Of a stretch of DNA of 64,000 nucleotides, positions 1 to 8,593 are shown one piece after another; the first letter of the stretch is position 1; each line of letters begins with the position of its first letter. The translations under genes were made by a program, and so were the position numbers. The stretch comes from JACIWB01 sp038818725 (GTDB lineage Archaea > Thermoplasmatota > E2 > UBA202 > JdFR-43), in the NCBI GenBank assembly GCA_038818725.1, contig JAWAYL010000001.1, positions 1 to 64,000 of the forward strand, given 5' to 3'. A model generated the notes under the pieces. It had not been told where the DNA came from, searched no databases, and saw only the letters and a list, made by a program, of their open reading frames with translations.

Positions 1-224
1 AGAACATTGGAAATAAGAAGATAAAGAGGGTTTATGGAGATGGAGCCTGTGATATGAGAGAGAATTTTAATTATTTGAATAGCGAAGAAATAGAGCCTGC
101 AAGGGCGTTCTTATCAGGAGTTAAAAGAATATTTGGAGAAACAACTAAAACAAAGACTAAAAAAGGAAAATTTCAGGAAGTAAAAATGAAATTTGTGTTT
201 TATAATGTGTTAATCAGTTTGTAA
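1..224 (+). pseudogene. Transposase C-terminal fragment, open at the window edge
   Basis: Reading from base 3 gives about 73 codons ending in TAA at 222-224. The translation contains VYGDGACDMRENF, which resembles the second-Asp region of IS4/IS5-type DDE transposases, followed by GVKRIFGE, which resembles the conserved region around the catalytic Glu near the C-terminus. The stretch between these motifs is much shorter than in full-length relatives (EEIEPARAFLSGVKR), so an internal deletion has probably removed part of the catalytic domain. The N-terminus lies outside the window. It sits just before an ACT-domain remnant, suggesting the insertion broke that gene. Family assignment is by motif only. 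Confidence 0.6.
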
Positions 225-246
225 AATTAATCTTCTTTTCCCATGA

Positions 247-390
247 ATTAGTGAAAAGAACCTTTCACTAATTGTTCAACAAAGCACAGAAGCACCAAAA
301 CTTTTTATGGTGACAGAAAAGCCGGTTCCAGCAAATTTAATAAAAAAATTAAGAAAAGCAAAAGGAGTTATGGGGGCAACTGTTTATTAA
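247..390 (+). pseudogene. ACT-domain-like C-terminal remnant
   Basis: After an in-frame TGA at 244-246, 47 codons run to a TAA at 388-390. The peptide (ISEKNLSLIV..., then KLFMVTEKPVPANLIKKLRK and GVMGATVY) has the pattern of the second half of an ACT regulatory domain, with a beta strand, an 'xxPVPxxLIxKLRxxxGVxxA' helix and a final strand. It could be the tail of an amino-acid-sensing enzyme such as a SerA-type dehydrogenase. There is no start codon or ribosome site, and a broken transposase lies immediately upstream, so I treat it as the remnant of a disrupted gene. It overlaps the pyrG stop codon on the other strand by 4 bases. Confidence 0.4.
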
Positions 391-1985
391 AAATTTTTAA
401 GAGATGCTTTTATTAATCCATCAAAAAGGGGAGATGGCTTAAGCGGGCGGGATGTAAATTCTGGATGGAATTGAGAAGCTATGAAATAAGGATGAGATGG
501 CAACTCTATGATTTCAACTCTTCTTCCATTTTCAGCAAATCCAGAGAAAACAATTCCATTTTTTTCAAGTATTTCAAAATAATCTGGATTTATTTCATAG
601 CGGTGGCGATGCCTCTCATAAACTTTTTTTCTTCCATAAATTTTATAGGCGAGAGTATTCTCTTTTATAACTACTTCATATTCTCCAAGCCTCATTGTCC
701 CACCCATCTTATCTACACTTCGCTGCTCTGGTAACAATGTAATTATAGGATGCTCTGTATCCTTATCTATTTCCAATGAATTGCATTTGAGCCCTATCAC
801 ATTTCTCCCATATTCCACAACAGCAAGCTGAAAGCCAAAACATATTCCTAAAAAAGGTATTTCATTTTCTCTCGCAAAATTAATTGCCTTTATTTTTCCC
901 TCCGCCCCCCTCACGCCAAACCCGCCTGGCACAAGAATTCCATCAACTTTTTCAATGGCATTTGCTCCTCCTTTTTCAAGCTCTTCTGCTTCAATCCATC
1001 GAATATTTACTTTTGTGCTGTTTTTTGAGCCCGCATGATGAAATGCTTCTATTATGCTCAGATATGAATCTGCAAGATGAGTATATTTTCCAACAATTGC
1101 TATGCTTACTTCATTTTCTGCATTCTTTATTTGCTCAACAAAATTTTCCCAATCTTTGAGATTTGCTTCCTTATATGGGATGTTAAATCTTTTCAGGATG
1201 TAAGAAGGGAGCCCCTGTTTTTCTAAGAGAAGAGGTATCTCATATATGCAACTTACATCTGGCGAAGAGAATACTCCCTCAACTGGCACATTACAAAAAA
1301 GAGATATTTTTTCTTTTGTTTCCTTAGTTAGTTCAGCATTGCTTCTGCCAACTATAATATCTGGATTTATTCCTATTGCTCTTAATTCTTTAACGCTATG
1401 CTGTGTGGGCTTTGTTTTCTGCTCACCCACAACTTTTAAAACAGGAACAAGAGTTGTATGCACAAATAAAACATTTTCTCTCCCTTCTTCTATATATAGT
1501 TGCCTCATTGCTTCAAGAAATGGCATTGATTCTATATCTCCTACAGTTCCTCCTATTTCAATAAGACAAAAATCTGCCTGGCTTTCTTTTGCAACCCTCC
1601 TTATCCATCCCTTTATTTCATCTGTAATATGGGGGACAATCTGAACAGTTTTTCCTAAATATTCTCCTTTTCTTTCTTTCTCGATAACATTTTTATATAT
1701 TTTTCCGGTAGTTATGTTGTTATCTCTTGTAAGATTTATATCCAAAAATCTTTCATAGTTTCCTAAATCAAGATCAACTTCTCCTCCATCAGAAAGAACA
1801 AAAACTTCTCCATGCTGATAAGGATTCATTGTTCCCGCATCACAGTTTATGTAAGGATCTATCTTTATTGCAGTAACATTATACTCTCTACTTTTTAAAA
1901 GTAAGCCAATTGAGCTTGTGATTATTCCTTTTCCTAAACCAGATAAAACACCTCCAGTTATTCCAATATACTTAGGCATATCCAT
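387..1985 (-). CDS. pyrG: CTP synthase (glutamine-hydrolysing)
   Basis: CTP synthase makes CTP from UTP, ATP and glutamine in the last step of pyrimidine nucleotide synthesis, in the cytosol. The N-terminal synthetase domain (residues 1-270) opens with the P-loop-like KYIGITGGVLSGLGKG and carries GTVGDIES. The C-terminal class I amidotransferase domain has the nucleophile loop GICFGFQ and the catalytic HPEF. About 532 residues is normal for the family. An upstream extension to 2036 is open, but MDMPKYIGITGG matches the usual N-terminus, so I start at 1985. The upstream region carries IS-derived sequence, so its promoter may have been rebuilt. No regulatory leader is evident. Confidence 0.95.
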   Translation of the reverse strand: MDMPKYIGITGGVLSGLGKGIITSSIGLLLKSREYNVTAIKIDPYINCDAGTMNPYQHGEVFVLSDGGEVDLDLGNYERFLDINLTRDNNITTGKIYKNVIEKERKGEYLGKTVQIVPHITDEIKGWIRRVAKESQADFCLIEIGGTVGDIESMPFLEAMRQLYIEEGRENVLFVHTTLVPVLKVVGEQKTKPTQHSVKELRAIGINPDIIVGRSNAELTKETKEKISLFCNVPVEGVFSSPDVSCIYEIPLLLEKQGLPSYILKRFNIPYKEANLKDWENFVEQIKNAENEVSIAIVGKYTHLADSYLSIIEAFHHAGSKNSTKVNIRWIEAEELEKGGANAIEKVDGILVPGGFGVRGAEGKIKAINFARENEIPFLGICFGFQLAVVEYGRNVIGLKCNSLEIDKDTEHPIITLLPEQRSVDKMGGTMRLGEYEVVIKENTLAYKIYGRKKVYERHRHRYEINPDYFEILEKNGIVFSGFAENGRRVEIIELPSHPYFIASQFHPEFTSRPLKPSPLFDGLIKASLKNF

Positions 1986-2126
1986 AATAAAAAATAGGTT
2001 AAAAGAATTTGCGTTTATGCAAAAATTTCTATACAATTTTTGAGGCAGATACAGATTTACAATTTTTAAATCTGTTTTTTTGTTGAAATAAATTATTGAC
2101 CAACTTAAATTTTATCCAAAACTAAA

Positions 2127-2154
2127 ATTTTTGTATTAATTTTAATACAAAAAT
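2127..2154. terminator. Perfect palindrome downstream of the IS-alpha transposase
   Basis: The sequence ATTTTTGTATTAA-TT-TTAATACAAAAAT is a 13-bp perfect inverted repeat with a 2-base centre, located between the transposase stop and the left inverted repeat. It may end transposase transcription or block read-through into the transposase from outside. In the copy at 34661-35555 the same site has lost two bases and is no longer symmetrical (near 35455-35485). The terminator role is inferred from position only. Confidence 0.4.
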
Positions 2155-2292
2155 GCAAAAAATTTCTATGCAATTTTTGAAAAATCAATGAATTTTAACA
2201 ATTTTTGTAAATTTTGGATGTTTAAACCAGATATACTACACTTATAAGATTTTCAGTAACCCCATTTTGCAATTTTGTTAAAGCAACAAAAT

Positions 2293-3330
2293 TTAAGGAA
2301 AGCAAGCATAGAGTTGTGTGGAAAATGCACTATCTCTACCTTTTCTTGGAATATCTGTTTCAAAACCAGCATGTTGCTTTATAAAGGAATTAAAATATTC
2401 ATTTTTGTTTCTTAATTTTGAGTAATTTTCTCTGATGCTTTCATTTTCCTCCCACTTTTTCATCATTCCATTCCTATAATATGCACCAACCACTTCATAT
2501 TCTCCTTTTCTGTAAAGAAATTTTAACTTCTCTTCTATGCTTGCATTAGGATTAAAACCTTTTTCTTTCCAATATTTACTATACCTTCTTTTGATATATC
2601 TTTCATCTCCTTTTTCGTTATATTTCCAACCCTCTTGAATTCTATAAAGAAATTCAATTCCATAATGACATTCAACAACAGAAATGTTATAGTAGGTTGC
2701 ATATTTCCCATCTGCAGTAATATGTTTCAAGAAAATTCCTAAATCATTAAGCTTTTTTAAATGATATTCCATGAAATTTCCTTCATTTTCATTTATTTCC
2801 ATATCTCTGAATGACAAAAATATTCCATTTGAATCTATTAGCAAATCCTTTTTCCATCCTTTTGTTTCGTAGTAATCATTGTATTCTGCTTCTTTTTCTC
2901 CTCTCTTAGCAGTGATTACAGTTGCATCTTCTATTAATTTTCCTTCCCAATTCTTTTTCAATTCTTTTACTATTTCTTTTACAACAGCATAGAAAATTTC
3001 TTCTATTTTTTCTGGCAAAAGATCATTTATGAAATGTCTTATTGTTTCATAAGAGGGAAGGTTTCCCGGATTAAATCCCAGATTTTCTGCAATTTCTTTA
3101 TTTATAGTTATCAATCTATATCCTCTTTTAATTGATTTTATTCCTTTTAGCTTCATAAATATTACAAATTTTATCCTTGCATACACTGATTTCTTTATTC
3201 TTTCAAGTCTTGGAAACATTTGCTTTAGTGTTTGATCTAAGAAACTTAGTTCCAAATGAGAAAGAAATTCAGATGTTTCTACAGGGTTTTCTTTCGTTGG
3301 ATTTATGAACAATGCTAGCGGGCATAGCAT
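2293..3330 (-). pseudogene. IS-alpha transposase, frameshifted near the C-terminus
   Basis: This 345-residue product resembles IS5/IS1182-like DDE transposases. It has an N-terminal helical DNA-binding region (HLELSFLDQTLKQMFPRLER), a first-Asp region (IEDATVITAKRG), a second-Asp motif (HITADGKYATYYN) and a Glu-rich C-terminal region (ESIRENYSKLRNKNEYFNSF). Compared with the shorter copy at 34661-35555, this copy has lost one T in the run near 2325. It therefore ends in SAFSTQLYACFP instead of continuing RAFFHTTLCLLSLNLAALTK to a stop at 2222. The catalytic motifs precede the shift, so a product could still be made, but its activity is doubtful. The leader hairpin may shield the start codon. 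Confidence 0.75.
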
Positions 3331-3638
3331 TTTCCTATCTCTTTTTCCAGAAAATTTCGATTACTTTTTATTATATTTTCTATTTCTATTTCATCCCATC
3401 CCATTTTTTTTCACCAAAAAAGGATGGGATTTTTTTATTTATTTTTTCGAAATTTTCAGAAGCAACGAATTATCTAAAAAATAGTTAGATTTTTATATTA
3501 GAAAGGCTAATCTGTATCCGCCTTGGAGTTATATCCACTTTTTACATGCGAATTTTCCCCTTTATGTTGCTGGATATAAGCCCGAAGGTGAGAAATAATT
3601 TTGGGTAAAATTTTTTAATTTGATTGCATATACATTTA

Positions 3639-3728
3639 GCCCCGGTGGTGTAGCGGTTATCATGTGGGCCTGTCGAGCCCACGACCCGAGTTCAAATTGC
3701 GGCATGCATGAAAATCTCGGCCGGGGCG
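3639..3728 (+). tRNA. tRNA-Asp (GTC) with an 18-nt intron in the T loop
   Basis: The acceptor stem GCCCCGG (3639-3645) pairs perfectly with CCGGGGC (3721-3727), followed by discriminator G at 3728. The anticodon stem TGGGC/GCCCA encloses the loop CTGTCGA with anticodon GTC at 3672-3674. The T stem CCGAG (3686-3690) pairs with CTCGG (3716-3720), but 25 bases lie between these arms instead of 7. Removing 3697-3714 restores the normal loop TTCAAAT and a 72-nt tRNA. CCA is not encoded. The D arm has G10-U25, as is usual for tRNA-Asp. IS-alpha copy 1 ends 115 bp upstream. Confidence 0.92.
3697..3714 (+). other. tRNA intron at position 59/60 with an exact bulge-helix-bulge
   Basis: The precursor folds as outer helix CCGAG/CTCGG, a central 4-bp helix TTCA (3691-3694) with TGAA (3709-3712), and an inner helix TGC (3698-3700) with GCA (3706-3708) closing a 5-base loop. 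The two bulges are three bases each, AAT at 3695-3697 and AAT at 3713-3715, on opposite strands at opposite ends of the 4-bp helix. This is the canonical substrate of archaeal tRNA splicing endonuclease, which cuts after the second bulge base. Those cuts release exactly 3697-3714 and join A59 to U60. Confidence 0.88.
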
Positions 3729-3859
3729 TTCTTATCAAATAGAGAAATGAAAATATGTTTATAGATACGAAATGTGGATAAATCTTGGCCACGAAAGATA
3801 CGATTGCATATGTATCTCAGATGAGATATTGAATTTTTCGAGGAAAGCTAACCTCTTTT

Positions 3860-6052
3860 TTATTTCCATTCTTCAATTAATTTTCCATCCCTTAATGAAT
3901 AGAAAGAAGCAAGAGTAAATATTGAAGCAAGACATGCAAATACAAGCATTGATAGAACAAGAATTATAAACTGGCTTATCATCTTATATTCCATCAGTAA
4001 TATCGGCAATCCCCCAGCAACAAGCGCAATTGTTGCTTCTAAAAGTGACGGTGTTTTTTTAGCAAGGGATGCCTTTATTGCCTGCAAACCGCTTTTGCTT
4101 TTTACCTCATCTCTAACTCTTTCTGTAATATGGCATGCAAAATCTATTCCTGAACCAATTGCAATTGATGCAACTGTAACTGTTGAGACATTTAAAGGAA
4201 TATTAAAGGAGAAAAGCAATATTGGCTGCCAGAATACAAGAAATACTATTGGCAAAACGGTAAATGAAGCATATCTAAAAGAGCGATATATAATCAATAA
4301 AGTAAGATACACTGCAATCAATGAAATAAACATGAATTTAAATTGCTGATCCATTAACATTTCATTTATTTCAACTGTAATTGCAGATAAACCAGCGAGA
4401 TTGCTTATTTCTCCATATTCTTTAACTTCTTTATTTATCTGCTCTATTATCTGATTTACTGTTGCAACAACTCTTTTTGTTTCCTCAACACTCATTACTG
4501 GCATTTCAACATACATTAATGATTTGCTATAATTTTTATTGATCATCATTACTTTATATTGCTCCGGCATTTTTTCGACAATATTTTTAGCTTCCTCTTT
4601 TGTATCTGGAAGTTTGTTATGGTTCAATCTTTTTATTACATCAACCACTGAATAAATAGATACATTTGCAACTCCTCCATTAATTATTTTTTCCATTTCA
4701 TCTATTTTTTTTAGAAATTCTGGCTCAAGCAATCCTTCTTCTTTGCTTTTTATAAGAATTACACCGCTCTGTCCACTTTTGAATTTTTCAGAATATTCCA
4801 TCATTACCAACATACTCCCCATTTTTTGAGGCATCATTTCCCATACAGAATTTCTTGTTTGCACGCTTGGTATAGAAACAATTGAAATAACTGAAATTAG
4901 AGCAATAATCAAAAAAATGTGCTTCCTGTATTTTGTCAAATTTGCGAGCTTCCCAAACTCAAGCCTTATCGCTTTTTTAGGTTTTAGCAAGACCAATAGG
5001 CAAGGAACAAGTATAATTGTTGCAATGAAGCAATATGCGACACCAATGAAGAATGCAAGCCCCATGTTGGCGATAGGCGGCATACTCGATGTGAGCAGGG
5101 AGGCGAAGCCAATGAGTGTTGTGATTGCAGATAAAAAAGTTGCCTTTCCTGTTGTGGAAATCATTTTTTTAATGCTTTCTTCCTCGCTTTTTGTTTCTAT
5201 AAGTTCGAGATAGTGATTTATTACATGTAATGAATAGGAAATACCATATGCTGCAAGAAGTGGAATTACAGCTATTACAGTTGGAGCAAATTCTATTGGC
5301 ATCAATCCCATTGTCCCGAAAGTTAAACCAATGCAGTATAGAACAGGTAAAACAGCTATTATTACTATTTTTAAATCTCTATGGAAAGAAAAAAGGACTA
5401 TTGTTATAAATAAAAGAGAAAAAATTGAGATCGGATATATTCTTTCCATTATCCAGCTTATTGTTTCAGTGTATAAAGTAAGCATTCCTGTTGGATAAAA
5501 TTTTGTGTTTGTTGTTGAGGTAGCAATAGGATAAACTTTTTCTTCAAGCAAAGAATTAACATCTATTCCTTTTTGAGTTGTAACTATTATAACACCATTT
5601 TTATTATCCTCTGATATTAGCATTCTTTTTATTTCATCTGGTATAAAATTTAGTAAAAAATTTACAGATAGCTGACTTTCTGGTATTTCATCTTTTCCGA
5701 AAATGGGAATATATGCATTTGTTGATTTTATTAGAGAAGAAATACTTGAAGTATAAACAATTCCATCTTCCATACCTTCTTTTGGATTCAAGGCATTTTC
5801 AACTGCATAAATTTCTTTTAGCGAAGAAATGCTTGTTATATTTGTTGAATTTATATATAGCATCAAGGAATCAATTGGCCATTCCTTTCTTATTTCCTCA
5901 AGCAATTTAACGCTTGGCTGATCAGAAGGCATATATACTTCAATATCTGGAGTAATTGTTACTCTTAAACCCTGTATTGAAATAATTACAGTAATTAGTG
6001 TAAATAAAGTAACTGTAATTTTTGGTCTTTTAAATAGATATTTAAACACCAT
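3860..6052 (-). CDS. RND-superfamily exporter (MMPL/HAE3-like)
   Basis: This 730-residue membrane protein has the doubled RND layout. It has one membrane segment near residues 12-30, an external loop to about 205, five membrane segments to about 355, then a second half with one segment near 380, a loop to about 570 and five more segments. The short loops fit the archaeal/MmpL-like HAE3 branch rather than AcrB. RND pumps move hydrophobic or lipid substrates using the ion gradient. The substrate cannot be read from sequence. It lies 25 nt downstream of a PKD surface-protein gene on the same strand, so the two are probably co-transcribed and may act together at the cell envelope. Confidence 0.85.
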   Translation of the reverse strand: MVFKYLFKRPKITVTLFTLITVIISIQGLRVTITPDIEVYMPSDQPSVKLLEEIRKEWPIDSLMLYINSTNITSISSLKEIYAVENALNPKEGMEDGIVYTSSISSLIKSTNAYIPIFGKDEIPESQLSVNFLLNFIPDEIKRMLISEDNKNGVIIVTTQKGIDVNSLLEEKVYPIATSTTNTKFYPTGMLTLYTETISWIMERIYPISIFSLLFITIVLFSFHRDLKIVIIAVLPVLYCIGLTFGTMGLMPIEFAPTVIAVIPLLAAYGISYSLHVINHYLELIETKSEEESIKKMISTTGKATFLSAITTLIGFASLLTSSMPPIANMGLAFFIGVAYCFIATIILVPCLLVLLKPKKAIRLEFGKLANLTKYRKHIFLIIALISVISIVSIPSVQTRNSVWEMMPQKMGSMLVMMEYSEKFKSGQSGVILIKSKEEGLLEPEFLKKIDEMEKIINGGVANVSIYSVVDVIKRLNHNKLPDTKEEAKNIVEKMPEQYKVMMINKNYSKSLMYVEMPVMSVEETKRVVATVNQIIEQINKEVKEYGEISNLAGLSAITVEINEMLMDQQFKFMFISLIAVYLTLLIIYRSFRYASFTVLPIVFLVFWQPILLFSFNIPLNVSTVTVASIAIGSGIDFACHITERVRDEVKSKSGLQAIKASLAKKTPSLLEATIALVAGGLPILLMEYKMISQFIILVLSMLVFACLASIFTLASFYSLRDGKLIEEWK

Positions 6053-6077
6053 TCATACCATTATCCTATTTTTCTAT

Positions 6078-7304
6078 TTAAAATCTTTTTTTAATTGCAA
6101 TTAAAATTGCTATCAATATAAATATAAGTTCAAATCCAGGTGTCTTTCCCTCGCCTTTTATTTCTATTATTTTGGTTGCTACTGTTTCTTCTCCATACCT
6201 ATCTATCACTGTAAGCTTTACTGTATATTTTCCAGCTTTACTATATGCATGACTGGGGTTTGTTTTATTGCTTGTTGTTCCATCTCCAAAATCCCAATAG
6301 TAAGCAAGAATTCCATCTTCATCATTTGCTTCTGCTTTGAAGGAAATGCTTTCTTTAACATTTGATGTATTCTGGCAAATTATGCTCGCATATCCTTTCT
6401 TGTTTGTGTGTGGATTATAATTAGAATTTGTAAGGTTAATAACCAAATTGCTTGATATTTTAATTCCCTCCTCATCAATATTATCTCTATTTATCATTTT
6501 TTCAATCATTCCCTTATCAGAATTCCAGAGTAAAGTAGTATTTTCAAAATTCATTATTGGAACAGGATAGCCCATTACATCTATTGTTATTTCTCCTATA
6601 AAAGGAATATAATCAGATAATATTGTTGCAGTATTTCTTCCAGTATCTGTGCATCTAAATTTTAATTCAACAGGAATACTTTCTTCTGAACTTGCTGTAA
6701 TATATTTTGCTGTGCAATTTGTCCACCACTCTTCGCCTTCATTTATTGGAAAGTTAAGGAAATTTAAAGGAGGAATATATAAAACTTTTGTTTCATTTGT
6801 TGCTGTTATTGTCTGATTTTTTAATCCAAAAGCATTTAGAACAATATCTGGCACACCTGGGGCATCAACAACAACATCTATCTTTACATCAGTCAGTAAA
6901 TTACTTTCAGATACTGCAACTTCTTTAGTTGTAAGATATGTCTGCCCACTCGCAGTCACATTCATATTTATGTTCGCATACAGTCTATAAACTTTATCCT
7001 CATAAGGTAATTTTGCATTTATCAAACCACCTCCATTTATGTAACTGCTTACATCAAGCAGATAGCAAACAACTGGCGTATTGTTTAAAATCCTCAAAAC
7101 AGTGTCATTTACATTCACTTTTACAATTATGGCTATTGTTAATTCTCCCTCTATGCTCATATTTATTGATTCATCGCTCATTTTTATTGAATAAGTCATG
7201 TCTCCTTTATAGTCCCACCCGTCGCCTATGCTCCAAGAAGGCTTTTCAATTGCATTTGCAAATGGTAGAACAAGCACAATAGCTAAAGCAAACCAGATTT
7301 TCAT
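6078..7304 (-). CDS. PKD-domain surface protein with PGF-type C-terminal anchor
   Basis: The 408-residue protein starts with a signal peptide (MKIWFALAIVLVLPFANA) and has an unrecognised beta-rich domain of about 280 residues with many Asn-X-Ser/Thr sites. One PKD domain (residues about 305-385, YYWDFGDGTTS, HAYSKAGKYTVKLTV) follows. The C-terminus is KTPGFE, a hydrophobic segment and the basic tail KKRF, which matches the PGF-CTERM type of archaeosortase signal. It is therefore probably exported, possibly glycosylated, and transferred to a lipid anchor. It is the first gene of a likely two-gene operon with the RND exporter. A TATA-like AATTTATAG lies about 20-28 nt before the start, only some 20 bp from the inserted IS-beta element. 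Confidence 0.8.
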   Translation of the reverse strand: MKIWFALAIVLVLPFANAIEKPSWSIGDGWDYKGDMTYSIKMSDESINMSIEGELTIAIIVKVNVNDTVLRILNNTPVVCYLLDVSSYINGGGLINAKLPYEDKVYRLYANINMNVTASGQTYLTTKEVAVSESNLLTDVKIDVVVDAPGVPDIVLNAFGLKNQTITATNETKVLYIPPLNFLNFPINEGEEWWTNCTAKYITASSEESIPVELKFRCTDTGRNTATILSDYIPFIGEITIDVMGYPVPIMNFENTTLLWNSDKGMIEKMINRDNIDEEGIKISSNLVINLTNSNYNPHTNKKGYASIICQNTSNVKESISFKAEANDEDGILAYYWDFGDGTTSNKTNPSHAYSKAGKYTVKLTVIDRYGEETVATKIIEIKGEGKTPGFELIFILIAILIAIKKRF

Positions 7305-7499
7305 GTGTGTTTATTATAATACCCTATAAATTTTTTTTGATTATATCAGTATTTCCGCATGTGGAATAATAAATTGATGTTGTAAGCCTTTTACAACAAC
7401 AATTTTTAGGAAATTTTTTGTTTTTCTCCAAAATAAATAACAATTACACAAGTTTATCTGAAATTTACTATATCTTACAAAATAATAGCGGAAGATAGT

Positions 7500-8420
7500 C
7501 CTGTAACTGAGGAAGAAAGAATAATAAAATAATTTCAATTGAATTATCATGTCGAGTATAATTTCCAGTGCATTTGCCTACTATAAATTCATCTTCAATT
7601 AAATCCTTCCATTCTTCTGTGTTATTGAGTTAACCTATCCTAATAAAATACCATAGATTGTACAAAAGAGATATGAAAAGGAAGAAAAAATATCTTATGA
7701 TAAAATCAGCAGTTTTTGTTTTAACCATGAAATTATTTTCAGCATCTCTATAAAAATTCTCTATATTCCATTAATTTCTTTATTCTGTTTGTCTTTTCCA
7801 TTGGTGCAATATATTTTAATCCGTGTTTTTCAACCACATTCAATACTTTCCTATCTGAAGAGAGACCTCTATCAAATAAAACTAAATCTATCATTAAACC
7901 ATTTTTCAGCTATGCTAAGTAAATCATCAACCAGCTTATCTTTTCTTGAAAAAGGAGTTACTGGAAAACCATATAGGCATATCCTATATTCTCCTATTAA
8001 AGCATTTATTGTAATGTATTTGAAGCAAAATTTTGTTCCCTTGAAATTTTTTGTACCTAAAACATATTCATTTGATTCCCCAAACATCGAAACGCTTGCT
8101 CATCAATTAAAACAATTATTCTTTTGTTTCTGTTTTCTTTACTAATTATCCCAACTATGTCTTTTTGTATATCCCAAAACTCTTTACTTATTTCTTGCAT
8201 ACTTTTCTTCTTTAATCTCTCATAAAAAGTATCTGCATCTGGAATGTCTTTATTTGCTATTTTTCTTAATCTTTTGCAGCCATTTTCTGGATATCTATTT
8301 CTAATTGAAAGATAGATAGATAAGAGAAGCTAAAAATTCATCATCTTTATATAATGAGTTATATCTTGTATGAAAATCTATTTTGCCATCTATTAAACGA
8401 AATGAAAATCTATTTAATTT
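7500..8420 (-). pseudogene. IS-beta transposase remains (multiple frame breaks)
   Basis: The minus strand encodes a broken transposase of the ISH/IS4-like DDE type. The N-terminal part (LRKLNRFSFRLIDGKIDFHT, then RYPENGCKRLRKIANKDIPD) is followed by VLIDE at about 8095, where the frame shifts. The longest intact block runs from 8087 to 7872 and contains KFCFKYITINALIGEYRICL and PVTPFSRKDKLVDDLLS. Further pieces run to about 7500. The order of pieces matches a single transposase of about 300 residues. No intact reading frame remains, so it cannot act on its own. Confidence 0.7.
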
Positions 8421-8447
8421 CCTTAAAGATTTATTTTTTGCCTGAGG

Positions 8448-8497
8448 CATGGCATTCCCATCCCTCCTTAAGATGGAATGTTGCCTCAGGGCTTAAT
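8448..8497. repeat. Long imperfect hairpin in the IS-beta transposase leader
   Basis: CCTGAGGCA pairs with TGCCTCAGG, and inside it CATTCCcATC pairs with GATGGAATG, leaving a loop of about nine bases. The stem is roughly 18 bp with small bulges. It lies between the right end of IS-beta copy A and the start of its transposase, so it would sit in the transposase mRNA leader. IS-alpha copy 1 also has a stem-loop at the corresponding place. It may limit transposase translation or block read-through from neighbouring promoters. Confidence 0.5.
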
Positions 8498-8593
8498 TTT
8501 TTTAAATTTTCACTTTCGGAAATACTGAAACTAACGCAAGGTTTTAATAATAGTTGTTGTTAATAGGTAGCCATCATTATGGAGGTGGTATCA

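Larger units (their letters stand above)
2043..3523 (-). mobile_element. Insertion sequence IS-alpha, copy 1 (1481 bp)
   Basis: The ends are 15-bp inverted repeats: AGGCAGATACAGATT at 2043 and the complement of AGGCGGATACAGATT ending at 3523. One DDE transposase lies on the minus strand. Its leader contains a stem formed by ATCCCATCC and GGATGGGAT (about 3396-3434). Between the transposase stop and the left end is a perfect 13-bp palindrome around GTATTAATTTTAATAC (about 2127-2154), a plausible terminator. I see no convincing target duplication. A shorter, inverted copy with the same ends lies at 34661-35555. Confidence 0.85.
7346..8528 (-). mobile_element. Decayed insertion sequence IS-beta, copy A (1183 bp)
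   Basis: The element is bounded by 12-bp perfect inverted repeats, TCAGTATTTCCG (7346-7357) and CGGAAATACTGA (8517-8528). Minus-strand translation gives pieces of one transposase: RYNSLYKDDEFLASLIYLSI, KRIIVLIDE, then after a frameshift SMFGESNEYVLGTKNFKG and KDKLVDDLLSIAEKW, then VLFDRGLSSDRK, and finally NFMVKTKTADFII near the C-terminus. Stops and frameshifts break the frame several times. A truncated, inverted relative lies at about 61064-61789. No target duplication is visible. Confidence 0.8.

Noticed and set aside
884..1644. Long open frames opposite pyrG and other minus-strand genes
   Set aside because: They are antisense shadows with Leu/Ser/Phe-rich, low-complexity translations, and they overlap well-supported genes completely.
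113..3736. Shared 14-mer GGGCGTTCTTATCA at about 114 and just after tRNA-Asp (3724)
   Set aside because: It looked like an att-site pair, but in the first copy it is simply coding sequence for a transposase (AFLS). A 14-base match can occur by chance in a window this size, and no integrase gene is present.
3562..3792. Open frame on the minus strand across tRNA-Asp
   Set aside because: It runs antisense through the tRNA and its composition has no protein-like features. The tRNA fold fully explains the sequence.
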